Part shown: positions 22,336-34,203 of the stretch, piece by piece
Position numbering within the stretch: the first letter of the stretch is position 1
Layout of the letters: each line of letters begins with the position of its first letter
Source: Abelmoschus esculentus
Taxonomy: Eukaryota; Streptophyta; Magnoliopsida; Malvales; Malvaceae
Length of the DNA stretch: 64,000 nt
Assembly (NCBI GenBank): GCA_035048815.1
Contig: JAUCBN010000001.1
Coordinates: 18,739,001-18,803,000 of the forward strand
Direction of reading: 5' to 3'
Made by a program: the position numbers and the translations under genes
The notes under the pieces: generated by a model
What the model saw: only the letters and a program-made list of their open reading frames with translations
Database searches by the model: none
Told to the model about the DNA's origin: nothing

Positions 22336-22898
22336 GAATTGAAAGTTGCTGGAAATTATATTTTAGTCTCGGATATCTTCCTTTGTTCGATTAAGGTACT
22401 TGTAGATGTTATTTTGAGCTGAAATTTTACATGCATGCTTAAATTTGATTTAATTTCAAGATGGATAACTTAATTTGGATGAAGTCCTTGTATTTTAGAA
22501 TATTTACATTTTGGTCCTTAAATTAGTAAAACATGCAATTGACGATGTTAGAATAATCCGTTTGAGTTGAAACTTGCTGTGATGAATACTTGGATGTTTA
22601 ATTGAACATTGATGGAAAGAATTTCTACTTTAATAATTGTATTTAAAAGTTTTATGTTTTAGTCCTTAATCCATGTTAGTGTTTAATCGGATGGTTGTTT
22701 TAATTAATGTGTTCCCAATAACGCTTTGTATGAAACTTTGACATGTAGAAATAACATTGTGCATCTAATAAGATAAAAAAAAAGTAATGATTTTAGGGTT
22801 GTTTATCAAATCGAACCTTGGCGGGTTTGGTTTGATATTCCCCATGTAACCCATTAGTATCGGTTTCGTCTAGGCCGGGCTAAGGGGGTTACATTTGG

Positions 22899-22910
22899 TG
22901 GTATCAGAGT
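22899..22910 (+). other. Primer-binding site, initiator tRNA-Met type
   Basis: TGGTATCAGAGT follows the LTR end by five bases and matches the complement of the initiator tRNA-Met 3' end (TGGTATCAGAGC) except the last base. This is the usual chromovirus primer. Confidence 0.9.
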
Positions 22911-25811
22911 CAGGTTTAATAAAATGTGTAGTTGGTTTGAAAAGTGTGTTGTAAGGCTTGTAAAATATGTTGTTGATTTGTAAAGTTTGTAGTTGGTTAG
23001 TTAAAGCATGTATAGGATTACAAAGTTATGTGCTTAAATATGCGATTGATCATGATATGTGTGATTTAGCATGATATGTTATTGGAGTGTGAAAATCTAT
23101 TCTTGATGATTTTACTTTGATTAATGATGGTTAAAATGGGGTTATCGGTTACACATTGCCAATGCCAACATATTTTCAGATGCTCTCAGATTTCCCTCGG
23201 ATCTTGCCCGAATGTAAGTTTGTTTTAATTGAATATTATGTTTTAAATTGCTTATTTAAAGTTTTTGAATATGTTTCTGAGACGTAAGTCACTAGATACT
23301 GTTGGTATGAACTTTGATGGTCAAGATTGAAAATGAAACGACTATTAGGGAAGAGTAAATTCTTCCTCCTCTGTCACTTCGGTTAGGCCGGAAGGTTAGT
23401 TTGTTGTGTTGCACCGTTCTTTCAGGTGTGTTTTAGTATGCTGAAGCTGGTACGACTGTTGCTAATCTGACTTGGGAGCTGTCAATAGGATGGTAGTTGA
23501 AGTTGTTGGAATTGAGGATGTTATTTGTGAGTGTGAACAATAATCATGTTTAGATTAAGAGCACATATATGTATATATTTATGGGCATGCATGCATTCTT
23601 GAGCATGACATTAGAAATTGCATTTACATGCATATGCACTTGCATAGGCATTTATGAGGATATACAGGAAATCATGCATACATTTGTTCACACTTGCGAG
23701 TAGCTCCTTGAGGGTATAAGTGGAGTGTGGTTGGTTCTTTTAAGGTGAAGGTTTGGAAAAAAAAGGGAGAAAAAAAAAGAAGAGGTGGAAAGAAATTTCT
23801 TGTGGTGTTAAGCTGAATGTATAGTGGGCAAGCTACCCTTTTTGGTTAGGAAATAGTCTTGGATGAACAATGATTGGTTGGTCTAAAAGTTGTGAATGTT
23901 TGAAACCAAGGTAAATACACGGTGTTATGGTTAGGTTGAGTTGCTCATTACTAAAGGAAGGGCTGAGTTTTGCGGATTCTTTCTAGTTAAGATCTGGAGG
24001 TTGTAACAAGGTTGCAGCATGTTTTGTAGAGTAAGGCGGGTTGGTGTTTTTCTAAGTGATGTGAAATCATTTTGTGGAAATTACATGGAATTCTTTGTAG
24101 TGTGGTTAATGTGCAGTTAGATCGGGGGTTGTGACCGATCTGGTATGGTTAGAATGGAAGTAAAATATGAGATATATATATGTTGGTATGAGAGTTGTGA
24201 AATCGGGGGTTTGAATCATAGTTTGTTGTGACCTTGAGAGTTTTGGTTGTACTATAAAGGAGTAAAGTGTACACGTTGTGTTTACAGGATGTTAAGTTGG
24301 ATATACTTCGGGTAAAGTTAGTTTTTGATGATGTCTGAAGTGGTGTAATGTGGATCGCTGGACAATTTATGGTTTGTATCGATTGTTCAGTCTTATGGGT
24401 TTGCTTTTATCGAAAAGTGTCTTGAGGTTTTGTGTTCGGTGGGTTCGTGTTTGTGGATGTTTCATCTTTATGATTACCGCTTTGGCAAGGTTATAAAATA
24501 AGAGATGTTGGAGCTAGTGGAAGGAATGGTTCTACAAGTTTGGATTTTGTTGTGGTATAGTTAAGATTAGAGTTGGTTTATCGCTGAGTTGATAATGGGA
24601 AGGAGTTTTGGGTTAAGTGTCAAGGCACTTAATGATGTGTGGATTTTAAAGTTGAACCATGGTGTTGAGTTGGTTATGGTGGCTAAATCTTGAGTTGGAG
24701 GTATTATCGTTGAGATGAGTACAATGTTGAGGTTGACACAAAGTTGGTAAGTTTCTTGTATGAAATGTTTTATAGAATGTTAGCAACTGGGGATGACTTG
24801 GCTTACATAAGGGTGCTTGCAATGGGAGTTTGTTATATGGAATAAGTCTGGGTTGTTGTGGAGTTACAAGGGAAGATTTCCGGTTAACCTATAGGGAGAC
24901 CTAGTTATATGGTGGATCTATGAGCGAAATTCAACCTTGGTAAAGTTGATCGGGGACTAGTCGTGGAAAAGTGTTTGTTGAGGGTCTAATGAAGGATATG
25001 CTCTTGGAAAGGTTTAGTTTTGTGTTGAGAATCTTTTTAGGTTATGTTAACCGTATGGTTGTTACAGAAAGTGTCGAGATGTAACGGTATCTTGAGCAAG
25101 GCTTATAGTAATCTTTTTCCATGAGTTTGGTGGTAAGTGTTGTGGTAGGAGTTTGGGAAAAACATGTGTTTTCGACTAAGCTGGTTTGGATTATGTTTGA
25201 ATCATATATAAATGTTTATCTTGCTGATAAGGTAAGAATGAGTATCAATTTTCTTTGGGTTATTATTAGTAGTAAGGGTGCCCAGGGTTGAAGTCGGGAA
25301 GAATCATCATAAGTTTGGTAGTAAGTTCTATTGATGGTATAGAGTTTTCTTATGAGGCTTGTTCGATCAATCGTTTGTTGGAGTACGGTTTTCTTGGGTT
25401 CCTAAGTCCCATTGGAAAGAGGTGTGAGTGGTGTATCTATAACATGATAAGATTTGAAAGTTTTTAGGACCGACATAGGTTGCTGTTTGGATGTTGGGTT
25501 TTATCATTCATGGGTAAATGGATGATATGTTGTGACGTTGTGAAATGATTAATATGACTCATAATGAAGTTGTTGGTGGTGGTGAAGCTTGCTTGAAACA
25601 ATGTTGACAGTTTTATGCAAAGTTAGTCTGAAGTTTGTTGTGTGGAGTGGGGGTTGGTGAAAGGCTTAGTTGGTTGCTTGGTATGTGGGAGGATGTCAAT
25701 TAAGGTTAGTTCGATGGTGATGGTACGGGAACCGTTGCGGTTGTCAAGAGTTGGTTATCAACCTTATGGGGTTTTCTTTTGAGTTATGTTTTCTATAGAG
25801 GTTGAGATCAT
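22911..25811 (+). other. Internal region without recognisable gag, protease or RT
   Basis: I found no capsid, zinc knuckle, protease or reverse transcriptase motif in any frame of these 2.9 kb. The + strand is rich in G and T and has no long open frame. A purine run lies near 23757-23785. The recognisable pol begins abruptly at about 25868 with the end of RNase H. Confidence 0.55.
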
Positions 25812-25867
25812 GTGGTGGTTTGTGCATTGTTGCTTTGGTGTGGGGAAAGATTTTGTTGGTTGTCCAA

Positions 25868-27475
25868 AGAGGGTAAGTGTGGGTTGTCTGTTGCATACCA
25901 TCCAGGGAAAGCTAAGGTGATGGCTGAATCTTTGAGCCGTAAGACGGCGGTTGAGTCGAGAGTGATGTTTGCTAAGTTGAGTATTTCTAAGGAAGGTGGT
26001 TTAGTGGCGGAGTTGCAGGTAAAACCTGTTTTGGTTGAGATGATCAAGGTGAAACAGTTGGAGGATGAGACTTTGGTACCTTTTGTGGAGGATATTACTA
26101 AGGGTAGACCGACCGATTATCATTTTGATGATGATGAGGTGTTGTGTTTTAGAGGTCGGATTGTGGTGCCGGATGATCAGGAGTTGAGGCAAGCTATCTT
26201 GGTGGAGGCTCATACTAGTCCGTTTGTTATGCATCCGGGTAGTGTGAAGATGTATAGAGATCTCAAAAGTGTTTACTTTTGGGTTGGTTTAAAGAGAGAT
26301 GTGACGGAGTTTGTTTCTCGTTGTATGGTGTGTTAGCGGGTGAAAGTTGAACATCAGTTTCCTGCAGGTTTGTTGCAACTGGTTCAAGTTCTGGAATGGA
26401 AGTAGGAGAGAGTCACTATGGATTTTGTGACGGGGTTACCTTTAACACTGTCCAAAAAGGATTCTATATGGGTGATTGTTGATAGGTTTACAAAGTGTGC
26501 ACATTTTCTTATCGTGCATACGACGTACTCCATGGATAAGTTGGTAGAGTTGTATGTTTCTAAGATGATGAAGTCGCATAGTATGCTTAAGTTGATCATA
26601 TCGGATAGAGGTCCGCGGTTTACATCTAAGTTTTGGAGGAGTTTGTAGGTTACTTTGGGTACGGGGCTTAGCTTTAGTACAACTTATCATCCACAGACGG
26701 ATGGACAGTCTGAGCGTGTTATTCAGAATTTGGAAGATATGTTGAGGTGTTGTATCATCGAGTTTCAAGGTTCTTGGGAGAAACAGTTGTCTTTAGTGGG
26801 GTTTGTATATAATAGTAGCTCCAAGCGAGGATACATATGGCACCGTTTGAGGCGTTATATGCGCGTAAGTGTCGTACACCTTTGTGTTGGAAGGAAGTTG
26901 GACAGAAGTATGTTTCTTTGCCTCAAGTATTGAAGGATACAGATGAGAAAGTCAAGTTGATATGTGCTAAACTTAAGGAAGCTTCGGATAGGCAGAAGTC
27001 CTATGCCGATTTGAAGCGTAGGGAGATAGAGTATGATGTTGGGGACAATGTGTTTCTTAAGGTTTCTCCGTGGGAGAAGGTGATGAGGTTTGGACGTAAG
27101 AGTAAGTTGGGTCATCATTTTATTGGGCCGTATGAGGTGTTAGAGCCAATTGGTTGTTATCGGTTGGGGTTGCTAGTGGAGTTGAGTAAGATGTATTATG
27201 TGTTTCAATGTATCGATGCTTCGTAAGTATCGTTCAGATCCTTTTCATGTTGTTCTAGTTGAGGAGTTTGAGTTAAGGGAGGATATGAGTTATGAGGAAG
27301 AACCGGTGAGGATTTTGGATGTGGATACAAGGGTTCTTCGAGGGAAGACCATAGATTTGGTTAAAGTGCTTTGGAAACACCGAGGTGTGGAAGAAGCAAC
27401 TTGGGAGACAAGGAAAAGCATGGAGGAGCAGTTTCCTCACTTGTTTACTTCAGGTAAATTTCGAGGACGAAATTT
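25868..27475 (+). pseudogene. Chromovirus pol 3' part: RNase H end, integrase, chromodomain
   Basis: From 25868: YHPGKAKVMAESLSRK (end of RNase H); zinc finger HTSPFVMHPGSVKMYRDLK ... CMVC (to 26335); core with MDFVTGLP (first Asp), ISDRGPRFTSKFW (second Asp) and YHPQTDGQSERVIQNLEDML (Glu); then KLGHHFIGPYEVLE (GPY/F) and the chromodomain LVKVLWKHRGVEEATWETRKSMEEQFPHLF. So the DDE triad is preserved. Damage: stops at 26336, 26403 and 26646, and frameshifts near 26830 and 27215. The chromodomain in this lineage directs integration to marked chromatin. Frame ends in the RGRNFLKRGR text that overlaps the polypurine tract. Confidence 0.9.
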
Positions 27476-27478
27476 TCT

Positions 27479-27493
27479 TAAGAGGGGGAGAGT
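27479..27493 (+). other. Polypurine tract
   Basis: TAAGAGGGGGAGAGT lies directly before the right LTR and serves as second-strand primer in this family. Confidence 0.85.
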
Positions 27494-30400
27494 TGTAATA
27501 TCCCATTTTTGGGGTTATTAGTTTAGGCTTAGTTAGGGGAATTCGATTCGGGTCGAATCGGATTCTCCGGTTCATTAATTCCGGGAAAAATAAAATAAGG
27601 ATATTTTTAATTAAGGAAAATAATAGTTTTGGAATATGATTTGAAATATTAAAAATATGTTTCAAAATTAAAAGAAAATAATTTGGATTTTATAATGATT
27701 TTTAATTATGCTTAATTATGCATAAATGACCAATTTGTAATTTTTGGAAAATTGGGGGACTAATTTGTAATTTTCGGCAATTATGTTATTTTAGTGACTA
27801 AATTGAAAAGCAAGCTAAACTTAGAATCCTTAGAAGGCCATAAACCCATTTCTAATTTTTAATGATGATTTATTCACCAAAATATATTTTTAATTACATT
27901 AATTTGGTTTTTAATCATTTTCTCACAAAACCACTTTTCTCATCTTTTTCTCTCATTTTCTCTCCACTTTCTCTTCATCTTTTCTCTTCAATTCCTTGCT
28001 GATTTTTGCATCTTTTTCCACCAAGATTACATCATTTGCATCATCCTTCCATTCTTTACAAAACCTATGCATTGATTTCATCAAATCTTCATCAAATTGC
28101 AAGGAATCAAGAAGGGGAAAATCTCATATTTTTGGTGAATAGATCTTGAAGGTAATTTTCTAGATTTCTATTCTTTTCTAAGGTTCTTTATTGAAATTCC
28201 CAAGTGTTAGCTTTCTAATCTTTGAATAAACACTTGATTCTATGTTCTTAATTTTAGATCTAATGTTTTTGTGATGTTTTTGTGAAATCTTTTTTGATCT
28301 CACTTAATGCTGGAAATTAAATGAATTCAATCATATTTTTGTGTTGATTTAATGATTAATTGAGTCTTGATTTGATATCACATTAATTTAATCCCGGAAT
28401 AATGCAATCGGTGTAGTTTTAAGGTGCTTTTCGGATGTTTTGTGGACTGTTTTAGATGCCTAAATGTTGCTGGTGATATAAGGATGGTTTAGATGTGTTT
28501 TTGGATCATAATTGAGGTGAATTAGATGTTAGATTCATTAGGTTTTGGGCTGATGTTGTTCGGATGTGTCTCGGCTTTGTTTTCGGTCTTTTCGGCTAAG
28601 TTTTCGGTAGTTTTATGGTGATCGGATATGGCTGTTGGTTTGAGCATGTTATGATGTGAGAATGCTCTGTTTTTAATGTTGTAGAAGAGGTACAAGAAGA
28701 AGCTTGATTGCTGGTGCGTTGGTGCGATCATCGGAGAGCGGTGAAAGCTCGTTTCGCTTGTTGGTGAGTGGTTTCGGATTTAAAGCGAATCGCGTTTGGT
28801 ACGTTCTGTTATTGGGGGCTATAGAAGAGTGTGAAAACCTTCCATAGTTCAAGAGTAAGTGAAGTATTTGTTTTAATGAACCGATATGAGTTCCGGCTAT
28901 TTTTGACAAAGGTATTTTATTGGTAAAACAATGGAATTTATGGAAATGCATGAGCATGTTTTGAAATGGTGCATACATGAGAGATACTTGCTGAAATGCA
29001 TAGCTTATTTAGCATCCATGATTATGGAAAACTATGAGAAATGTTTTGGAATAAAATATGGTTATTTGCCTTATACATGATGGTGCCTTTGGGCATGGCT
29101 TTTGGTTCATTTGTTGAACATATTATGCATGCATTGTGAGCAGCAAGATATCATGCACATATGATTATGATATTGGCTTAGTAACACTACTTTATATTCG
29201 AATACGATGACATGTCATTAGGATTGTCTTAAGTGCACTATAATCAAAATGAGAATACAGAATATTGCCTACACGTAACAAAGGTGACTTTGTGTCTAAC
29301 CGTGCGTGGTAGAGCCACCTATACGTAACAAGGGTGACTATGTGTCCGATCGTGTGTGGTAGTGCTAATGGTGACTTCGTGTCATGTCAATGGTGACTTC
29401 GTGTCATGTTAATGGTGACTTCGTGTCATATCAATGGTGACTTTGTGTCATGTCAATGGTGACTTCGTGTCATGACGAGACTATGGTCTCATGGATTCGT
29501 GTATTCGGTGAGATCAAGGTTCACATTAAAGTGGTCACTAGAATGCCAATATACATACATGAAATTGAGAAGAGGTTTGAGCATCATTTACAAATTGATT
29601 TGACAATGTTATGTGAATTCAAGGATGCATATGATTTTAAGAATATGAACATGAGATGTTAGCATGCATGATTTAATAAAGTGTTTCAAGTTAAGGTTTC
29701 AACATGGTTTTAAATTGATGCATTGATGATTTGTGTAGAGCTTCCTCACTAAGCATGTTTGCTTAAGCTCTCTTCTCATCTATGCAGAAAAATAAAGGCA
29801 CTTGGAGCTTTGTTCGAGGCAAGGAAACCAAGGGGAAGATTCACTTGAATTTGGTATGTTTTGGCAAATAATTGGGCAAAGCAATGTGTAACCCAACCCA
29901 TGTGTAGTGTGTGTAATTAGGCTTTGGTTTATGTTGTAATAAGACCATTATTGTTTGGATGTTAATTGTTGAACTTTGGAATGCTTGAATGGTTGAAGCA
30001 TGTTCTAGCATGTATTTGGTGGATTGACATGTTGTACATCACTTTTCTTAGGGAGCATGCCTATAGCTTGAATGAAGTCCATGACGTAGTTAATTATGTG
30101 CTATATGTTGTTAATCATGTTTAGGATTGATGCATTTAGTGGTTCTAATTAATGGTTGAATATTGAGCTTTTGGTTTGTACTTAGTGAAATGAAACATTT
30201 GGTTCCAGACCCAAAGTTTCGAAACCTTTGATTGATGGTTCCGAAACCTTTGTCAAATAGTTTCGAAACCTTCATAAGGTTTCGGAACCTTTCGGGCAGT
30301 TTCAATTCTGGGAAGCTACTGGACGCGATGAGTTTCGAAACTTTCAAGGAAAGTTTCGAAACCTTTTTGAAAAGGTTTCGGAACCTCTGGGAAGGTTTCG

Positions 30401-30802
30401 AAACCTTTGATCACCTAGAATTGAAAGTTGCTGGAAATTATATTTTAGTCTCGGATATCTTCCTTTGTTCGATTAAGGTACTTGTAGATGTTATTTTGAG
30501 CTGAAATTTTATATGCATGCTTAAAGTTGATTTAATTTTAATATGGATAACTTAATTTGGATGAAGTCCTTGTATTTTGGAATATTTACATTTTGGTCCT
30601 TAAATTAGTGAAACATGCAATTGACGATGTTAGAATAATCCATTTGAGTTGAAACTTGCTGTGATGAATACTTGGATGTTAGAATAAAAAAAGTAACGGT
30701 TTTAGGGTTGTTTATCAAATCGAACCTTGACGGGTTTGGGTTGATATTCCCCGTGTAACCCGTTAGTACCGGTTTTGTCTAGGCCGGGCTAAGGGGGTTA
30801 CA
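27494..30802 (+). repeat. 3' LTR of the chromovirus
   Basis: TGTAATATCCC ... GGGGGTTACA, 3309 bp. It carries the hairpin repeats at 29270-29490 (GAGAC/GTCTC at 29477-29490) and the TTTCGAAA cluster at 30208-30410. Compared with the left LTR it has about 190 bp missing at 30677 and extra short repeats at 29380-29470. Confidence 0.9.
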
Positions 30803-31211
30803 AGTCCTTATAATTTGGAATATTTACATTTTGGTCCCTAAGTACTGAAGCATGTAATTGATGATGTTATAATACTCTATTTAGTTTGTAATTTATTGTG
30901 AGTGATACTTGCATGCTTAATTGAACTTTGGTGGAACGAATTTCTATGTTATCAATAGAATTTAAAAGTTTTACGTTTTAGTCCTTGATATACGTATGTG
31001 TTTAATCGAATGCTCGATTGTGTTTGGTATGCTTCCTTACTTGCCTTGTTTAAGATTAACACACGTAGGAATTTAATTATGCATCTAGAAAGAAAAAAAT
31101 ATGTTAGTTTTCAGGGTTATTTATCGAATTGGACTTTCACGGGTTTGGTTCGATATTCCCCGTGTGACCCATTAGAGTTGGTTCCGTCTAGGCCAGGCTA
31201 AGGGGGTTACA

Positions 31212-31490
31212 AAGAGAATATATGAATTTCCTAACCATATTCTCTTCAGGAATAATTTCATCAAATCCTTTAAGTTCATTGACCATTACTGAGAATCGAT
31301 CAAACATCTTGGTGATGTCTTAATCTAGATCCATCTAGAAATTTTCCTAGTTAAGATTTAGAAGATCGATTTTTGCCTTTTTTACATCATTTGTGCCTTT
31401 ATACGTTGTATCAAGAGAATCTCATACCTCTTTTGCACTCTTGTAAGATGACATATTTCAGTAGATGTTAGGATTAAGGGCACAAAAGAA
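31212..31490 (-). pseudogene. Copia-type gag, copy 1, N-terminal part
   Basis: Minus-strand frames give SAKEV-stop-DSLDTTYKGTNDVKKAKIDLLNLN, then IDLLNLN-stop-ENF and MFDRFSV, typical of copia-type (UBN2) gag. The stop after SAKEV stands where tryptophan is expected. The frame continues at 16411 beyond the solo LTR. Homology to copy 2 ends near 31490. Confidence 0.7.
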
Positions 31491-32596
31491 ATTTATACGT
31501 TTGTATCAAAAAATTTATATTCGAGGGATTTTTGCCTTCAAAAGTTTGGTTCGTAGTCCCTCTTGCAATTCTAGATCCTTCGATCTTATTAAATTAAATT
31601 TTCAAACAGTAAAACCCTTAATTGGGTTTCCTTTTCAATTTAGTATATTTTCTAAAAAATATTTATATGTTAATTAGTTTATTTGTCTATGCAATCCTTA
31701 GAATCTTAAAAATTTTTAATTTAGTCTTTTTTGTTTAAGTTTGTTTTGAAAGGAAAACTATAAGTTTAAAGAGGAATGCAAAGTATGATTCGTTCAAGTG
31801 AAGCACGAAACCTCAACAAGTGTGATATGATAATTGGTTCAAGGAAAAATTATAAATTATTTATTTTATATTAATATAAAATAAATAATTTTATATTAAT
31901 ATATAAAGTCTACTTGCATATTATGTATAACTGGTTCAAGTGAAGCACGAAACCTCAACAAGTGTGATATGATTATGTATAATTGATAACTTAGAATAAA
32001 ATGCTAAGTATGTATCATGATCATAAGATTAAAGAGGAATGCAAAGCTTTTGGTTGATATGTGTTTTGGTTATGTTGATAGGACTTTTTGTTGGTATACG
32101 AAGGATATGTTAATATTATGCTAGTTAAGAACGAAAGACATGATTTCATAAATATGTTTTAATGATGTATGATCCATATGGGTAACATATCTTACTAATT
32201 CGTTTGGGTTGAAAGCAATATATAGTTGTCTAGATTCGAATGCCATAAATGGTTTATGTTTGATTAAGACTAATATACGTAAGTATAATATAGCAAACAT
32301 GAGTAGGTATAAATGGTAATATGAGTTTGTTATATGATTCTGTTTAATTGCTAAGCATGAATATAGTTTAAAGAATAGACTTATAAAGGATACCTAGTTG
32401 AAAACGAATAAATAATAATACTCAATGAATAAGTAAAATGTTCCAAGTGTAAAAATTTAAATTTCCCCTAAACTTTATATGTCCTCAATCAAATTGTAGT
32501 GTTTGAACTTGCTTTGTCTTGACTTATAAGTTCTGAAATGTGTCTTAACATGTTTGAGTAACACTCCTAGTTCCCGACTGGGATAGGGGTGTTACA
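31491..32596 (-). repeat. Probable LTR fragment or solo LTR (left end unknown)
   Basis: On the minus strand the sequence starts TGTAACACCCC at 32596, a typical LTR start, and is AT-rich and non-coding. No matching end or target duplication was found (the five bases at 32597-32601 are CTCAG). Inside are a direct repeat of about 40 bp (31790-31830 and 31934-31973) and a perfect AT palindrome (31854-31891). Confidence 0.4.
31854..31891. repeat. Perfect 38-bp AT palindrome
   Basis: Both arms of 19 bases are exact inverse complements with no spacer. It lies between the two copies of a direct repeat of about 40 bp. Confidence 0.85.
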
Positions 32597-32599
32597 CTC

Positions 32600-33390
32600 A
32601 GCGGACAAACCCATCATTCCTTACAAGATTTCATCAAAATCATTTTTCGGAACTTCCTTCTTCCAGCACAATGTCGTAATCAGGTTGGGAAAAATAAGGG
32701 GGCTCTTAGGGCGGTTCAAGCAGGCATGAGTTTCATGAAAAATGATTCAGCCGATACCCATGGAGCAACCGAATAAAATGGAATGTAAAAGCATCAGCCA
32801 AGTTAGACTCACGGTGGTGTGATACGAAGTAGGCATCAACTTGTAATGCATGAAATGATTCCATAACCGGGCATGTGGAAACAAACGCTCATGGTTTACC
32901 GTCCTCCTCATGGCTTGTTGGCCATTCCATTCTGTCTTGGGCAGAAAAAGATCTTCCTTCACTCCTTGGTGAGTCTCATAGTCGGCTTCTTCTTCTATCT
33001 TTGCATGCATATCCACCTCTTATGGATTTTTAAAAAAACGATTAATGATCGTGTTGGTGAAGTGAATGCTCTTGCCCCAGACATAAACAACTTTCTGGTC
33101 AGGGCTTTGTATGTTCGCATAAAACTCTAGCACTAAATTGGCGTTGATAGAGTCACGGTGGGTAGCTAACTGCTCCCATTGGTGGTGTTTAACCATGTCC
33201 TTTATCTCACACCCAAACTCGTCGGAAAAGTTGAAACCAAACTCAAAAAACACTTTTCTATTTTTTAGAGATTTGAATCTCTCTTCTACCGCATCATCAA
33301 CAAAAATAGGAGGAGGTTATGGTGAAGACCATAGTGGTCTTATTCGTACCATTTTAACCTCGAAAAGGGTAAGAAAAAGCAAGAAACTTT
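32600..33390 (-). pseudogene. Env-position ORF of Athila type (plant-retrotransposon domain, PF20167-like)
   Basis: The minus strand encodes MVRIRPLWSSP, then RFKSLKNRKVFFEFGFNFSD, INANLVLEFYANIQSPDQKVVYVWGKSIHF, a stop, and LFPHARLWNHFMHYKLMPTSYHTTVS. LVLEFYANI followed by V-V-GK is typical of the plant-specific protein found next to integrase in many Athila/Tat-like elements. Its role is unknown; an env-like role was suggested because of its position. It is broken by stops at about 33018 and near 33360 and is cut at the 3' end by the LTR at 32596. It lies in order behind the Athila integrase end at 33800-34200. Confidence 0.55.
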
Positions 33391-33799
33391 GAAGCTTTTC
33401 TTTAATGGAAGGGAGAGATTTCATTTATGGAGATGTAAAGGTGAGGATGAAGATGAGATGAAAGAGAAAAGGAAATAAAAAAAAAACACTTTAATGGTTA
33501 GTGCGTAGAAAACGTATGGTGGGGGTTATAGGGTAATGATGGCACTAATAAAGAGGAGAGAGAGGGCTCTTTCAAAATTCAAAAGAAATAATAAAATAAG
33601 AAGAATCTTCCCCCTTTTTGTCTTTCTGCCGCCCAAACTTTTCAGTGTAGGGTTTCATGTTTTTCTCTTTTTTTTTCATCTTCAGTCGCCAACCTTCAAG
33701 GGTGGATATTCAACCTAAAAACAATAAAGCAAAGTATTAAAAAGACTTAGTATAATAAAGCATATAAAACAAACTTAAAAATAATTTATTTATGAACAG
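33391..33799 (-). other. Non-coding spacer between integrase and env-position ORF
   Basis: No coding region is visible. This untranslated spacer is expected in Athila elements. Confidence 0.4.
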
Positions 33800-34200
33800 G
33801 AGTAAACTGAAAATGCCATGACATTTCTCTATGTCATGCATCTAGAAGATATGTTGTGGATTTATCTTGCATCACGTGGGCTCCAATGTAAATCCTCAGG
33901 CATTGGCTATTGACTTTAAAAATTATCCCATCATCAATGTTCTTGATGTCTACAGATCCATGGGGATACACATGATGTATGAAAAATAGCCCAGACTACC
34001 TTGATTTAAGCATCCCAAGGAAGAGTTTCAGCCTTGAATTGAATAGGAGCACTAGTTGTCCAACTTGGAATGTCGTGGCAAAATCGCTTGGTCATATAAT
34101 TTTTTGGTTTGCTCCTTGTATAGTTTAGCATTTTCATAAGCTTGAGCCCTGAATTCCTTCATCTCATTCAACTCTAGAAGCCTTCTTTCACCAGCTAGCT
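33800..34200 (-). pseudogene. Athila integrase C-terminus
   Basis: Minus-strand text: ELAGERRLLELNEMKEFRAQAYENAKLYKEQTKKLYD, then LGMLKSR-stop-SGLF, VYPHGSVDIK and FKVNSQCLR, the usual end of Athila/Tat integrase (GKLKSRWSGPF ... VYPHGA). At least three stops are present. It belongs to Athila copy 2, whose zinc finger is at 38782-39100; the catalytic core between them is missing and the chromovirus derivative lies in the gap. Confidence 0.75.
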
Positions 34201-34203
34201 CAT

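Larger units (their letters stand above)
19475..22893 (+). repeat. 5' LTR of the chromovirus
   Basis: TGTAACATCCCG ... GGGGGTTACA, 3419 bp. A CT-rich tract (about 19914-19990), the hairpin repeats (21252-21408) and the TTTCGAAA cluster (22128-22335) lie inside. Confidence 0.9.
19475..30802 (+). mobile_element. Chromovirus (Tekay/Del-like) with two LTRs, TSD AATCC/AGTCC
   Basis: LTR 19475-22893, initiator tRNA-Met primer site, internal region, integrase and chromodomain remnants, polypurine tract, LTR 27494-30802. The flanks are AATCC (19470-19474) and AGTCC (30803-30807), a target duplication with one change. It sits inside the solo LTR 16412-31211. The two LTRs look very alike by eye, except for about 190 bp missing near the end of the right one (at 30677). 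Confidence 0.9.
16412..31211 (+). repeat. Solo chromovirus-type LTR, interrupted, TSD AAGAG
   Basis: It starts TGTAACATC at 16412 and ends GGGGGTTACA at 31211. The five bases AAGAG flank it on both sides (16407-16411 and 31212-31216), and the uninterrupted copia gag at 58246-58265 shows the empty site. Without the nested chromovirus (19475-30802) it is about 3.47 kb, in line with the 3.3-3.4 kb LTRs of that chromovirus. No internal region belongs to it, so it is a solo LTR left by LTR-LTR recombination. Confidence 0.9.

Noticed and set aside
31491..32596. Complete solo LTR with target duplication
   Set aside because: One end (TGTAACACCCC on minus at 32596) is clear, but no second end or repeated 5-base flank was found, so it is listed as probable only.
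33536..33718. Small plus-strand ORF
   Set aside because: Low-complexity, antisense to the Athila spacer; no domain, no relative in copy 1.
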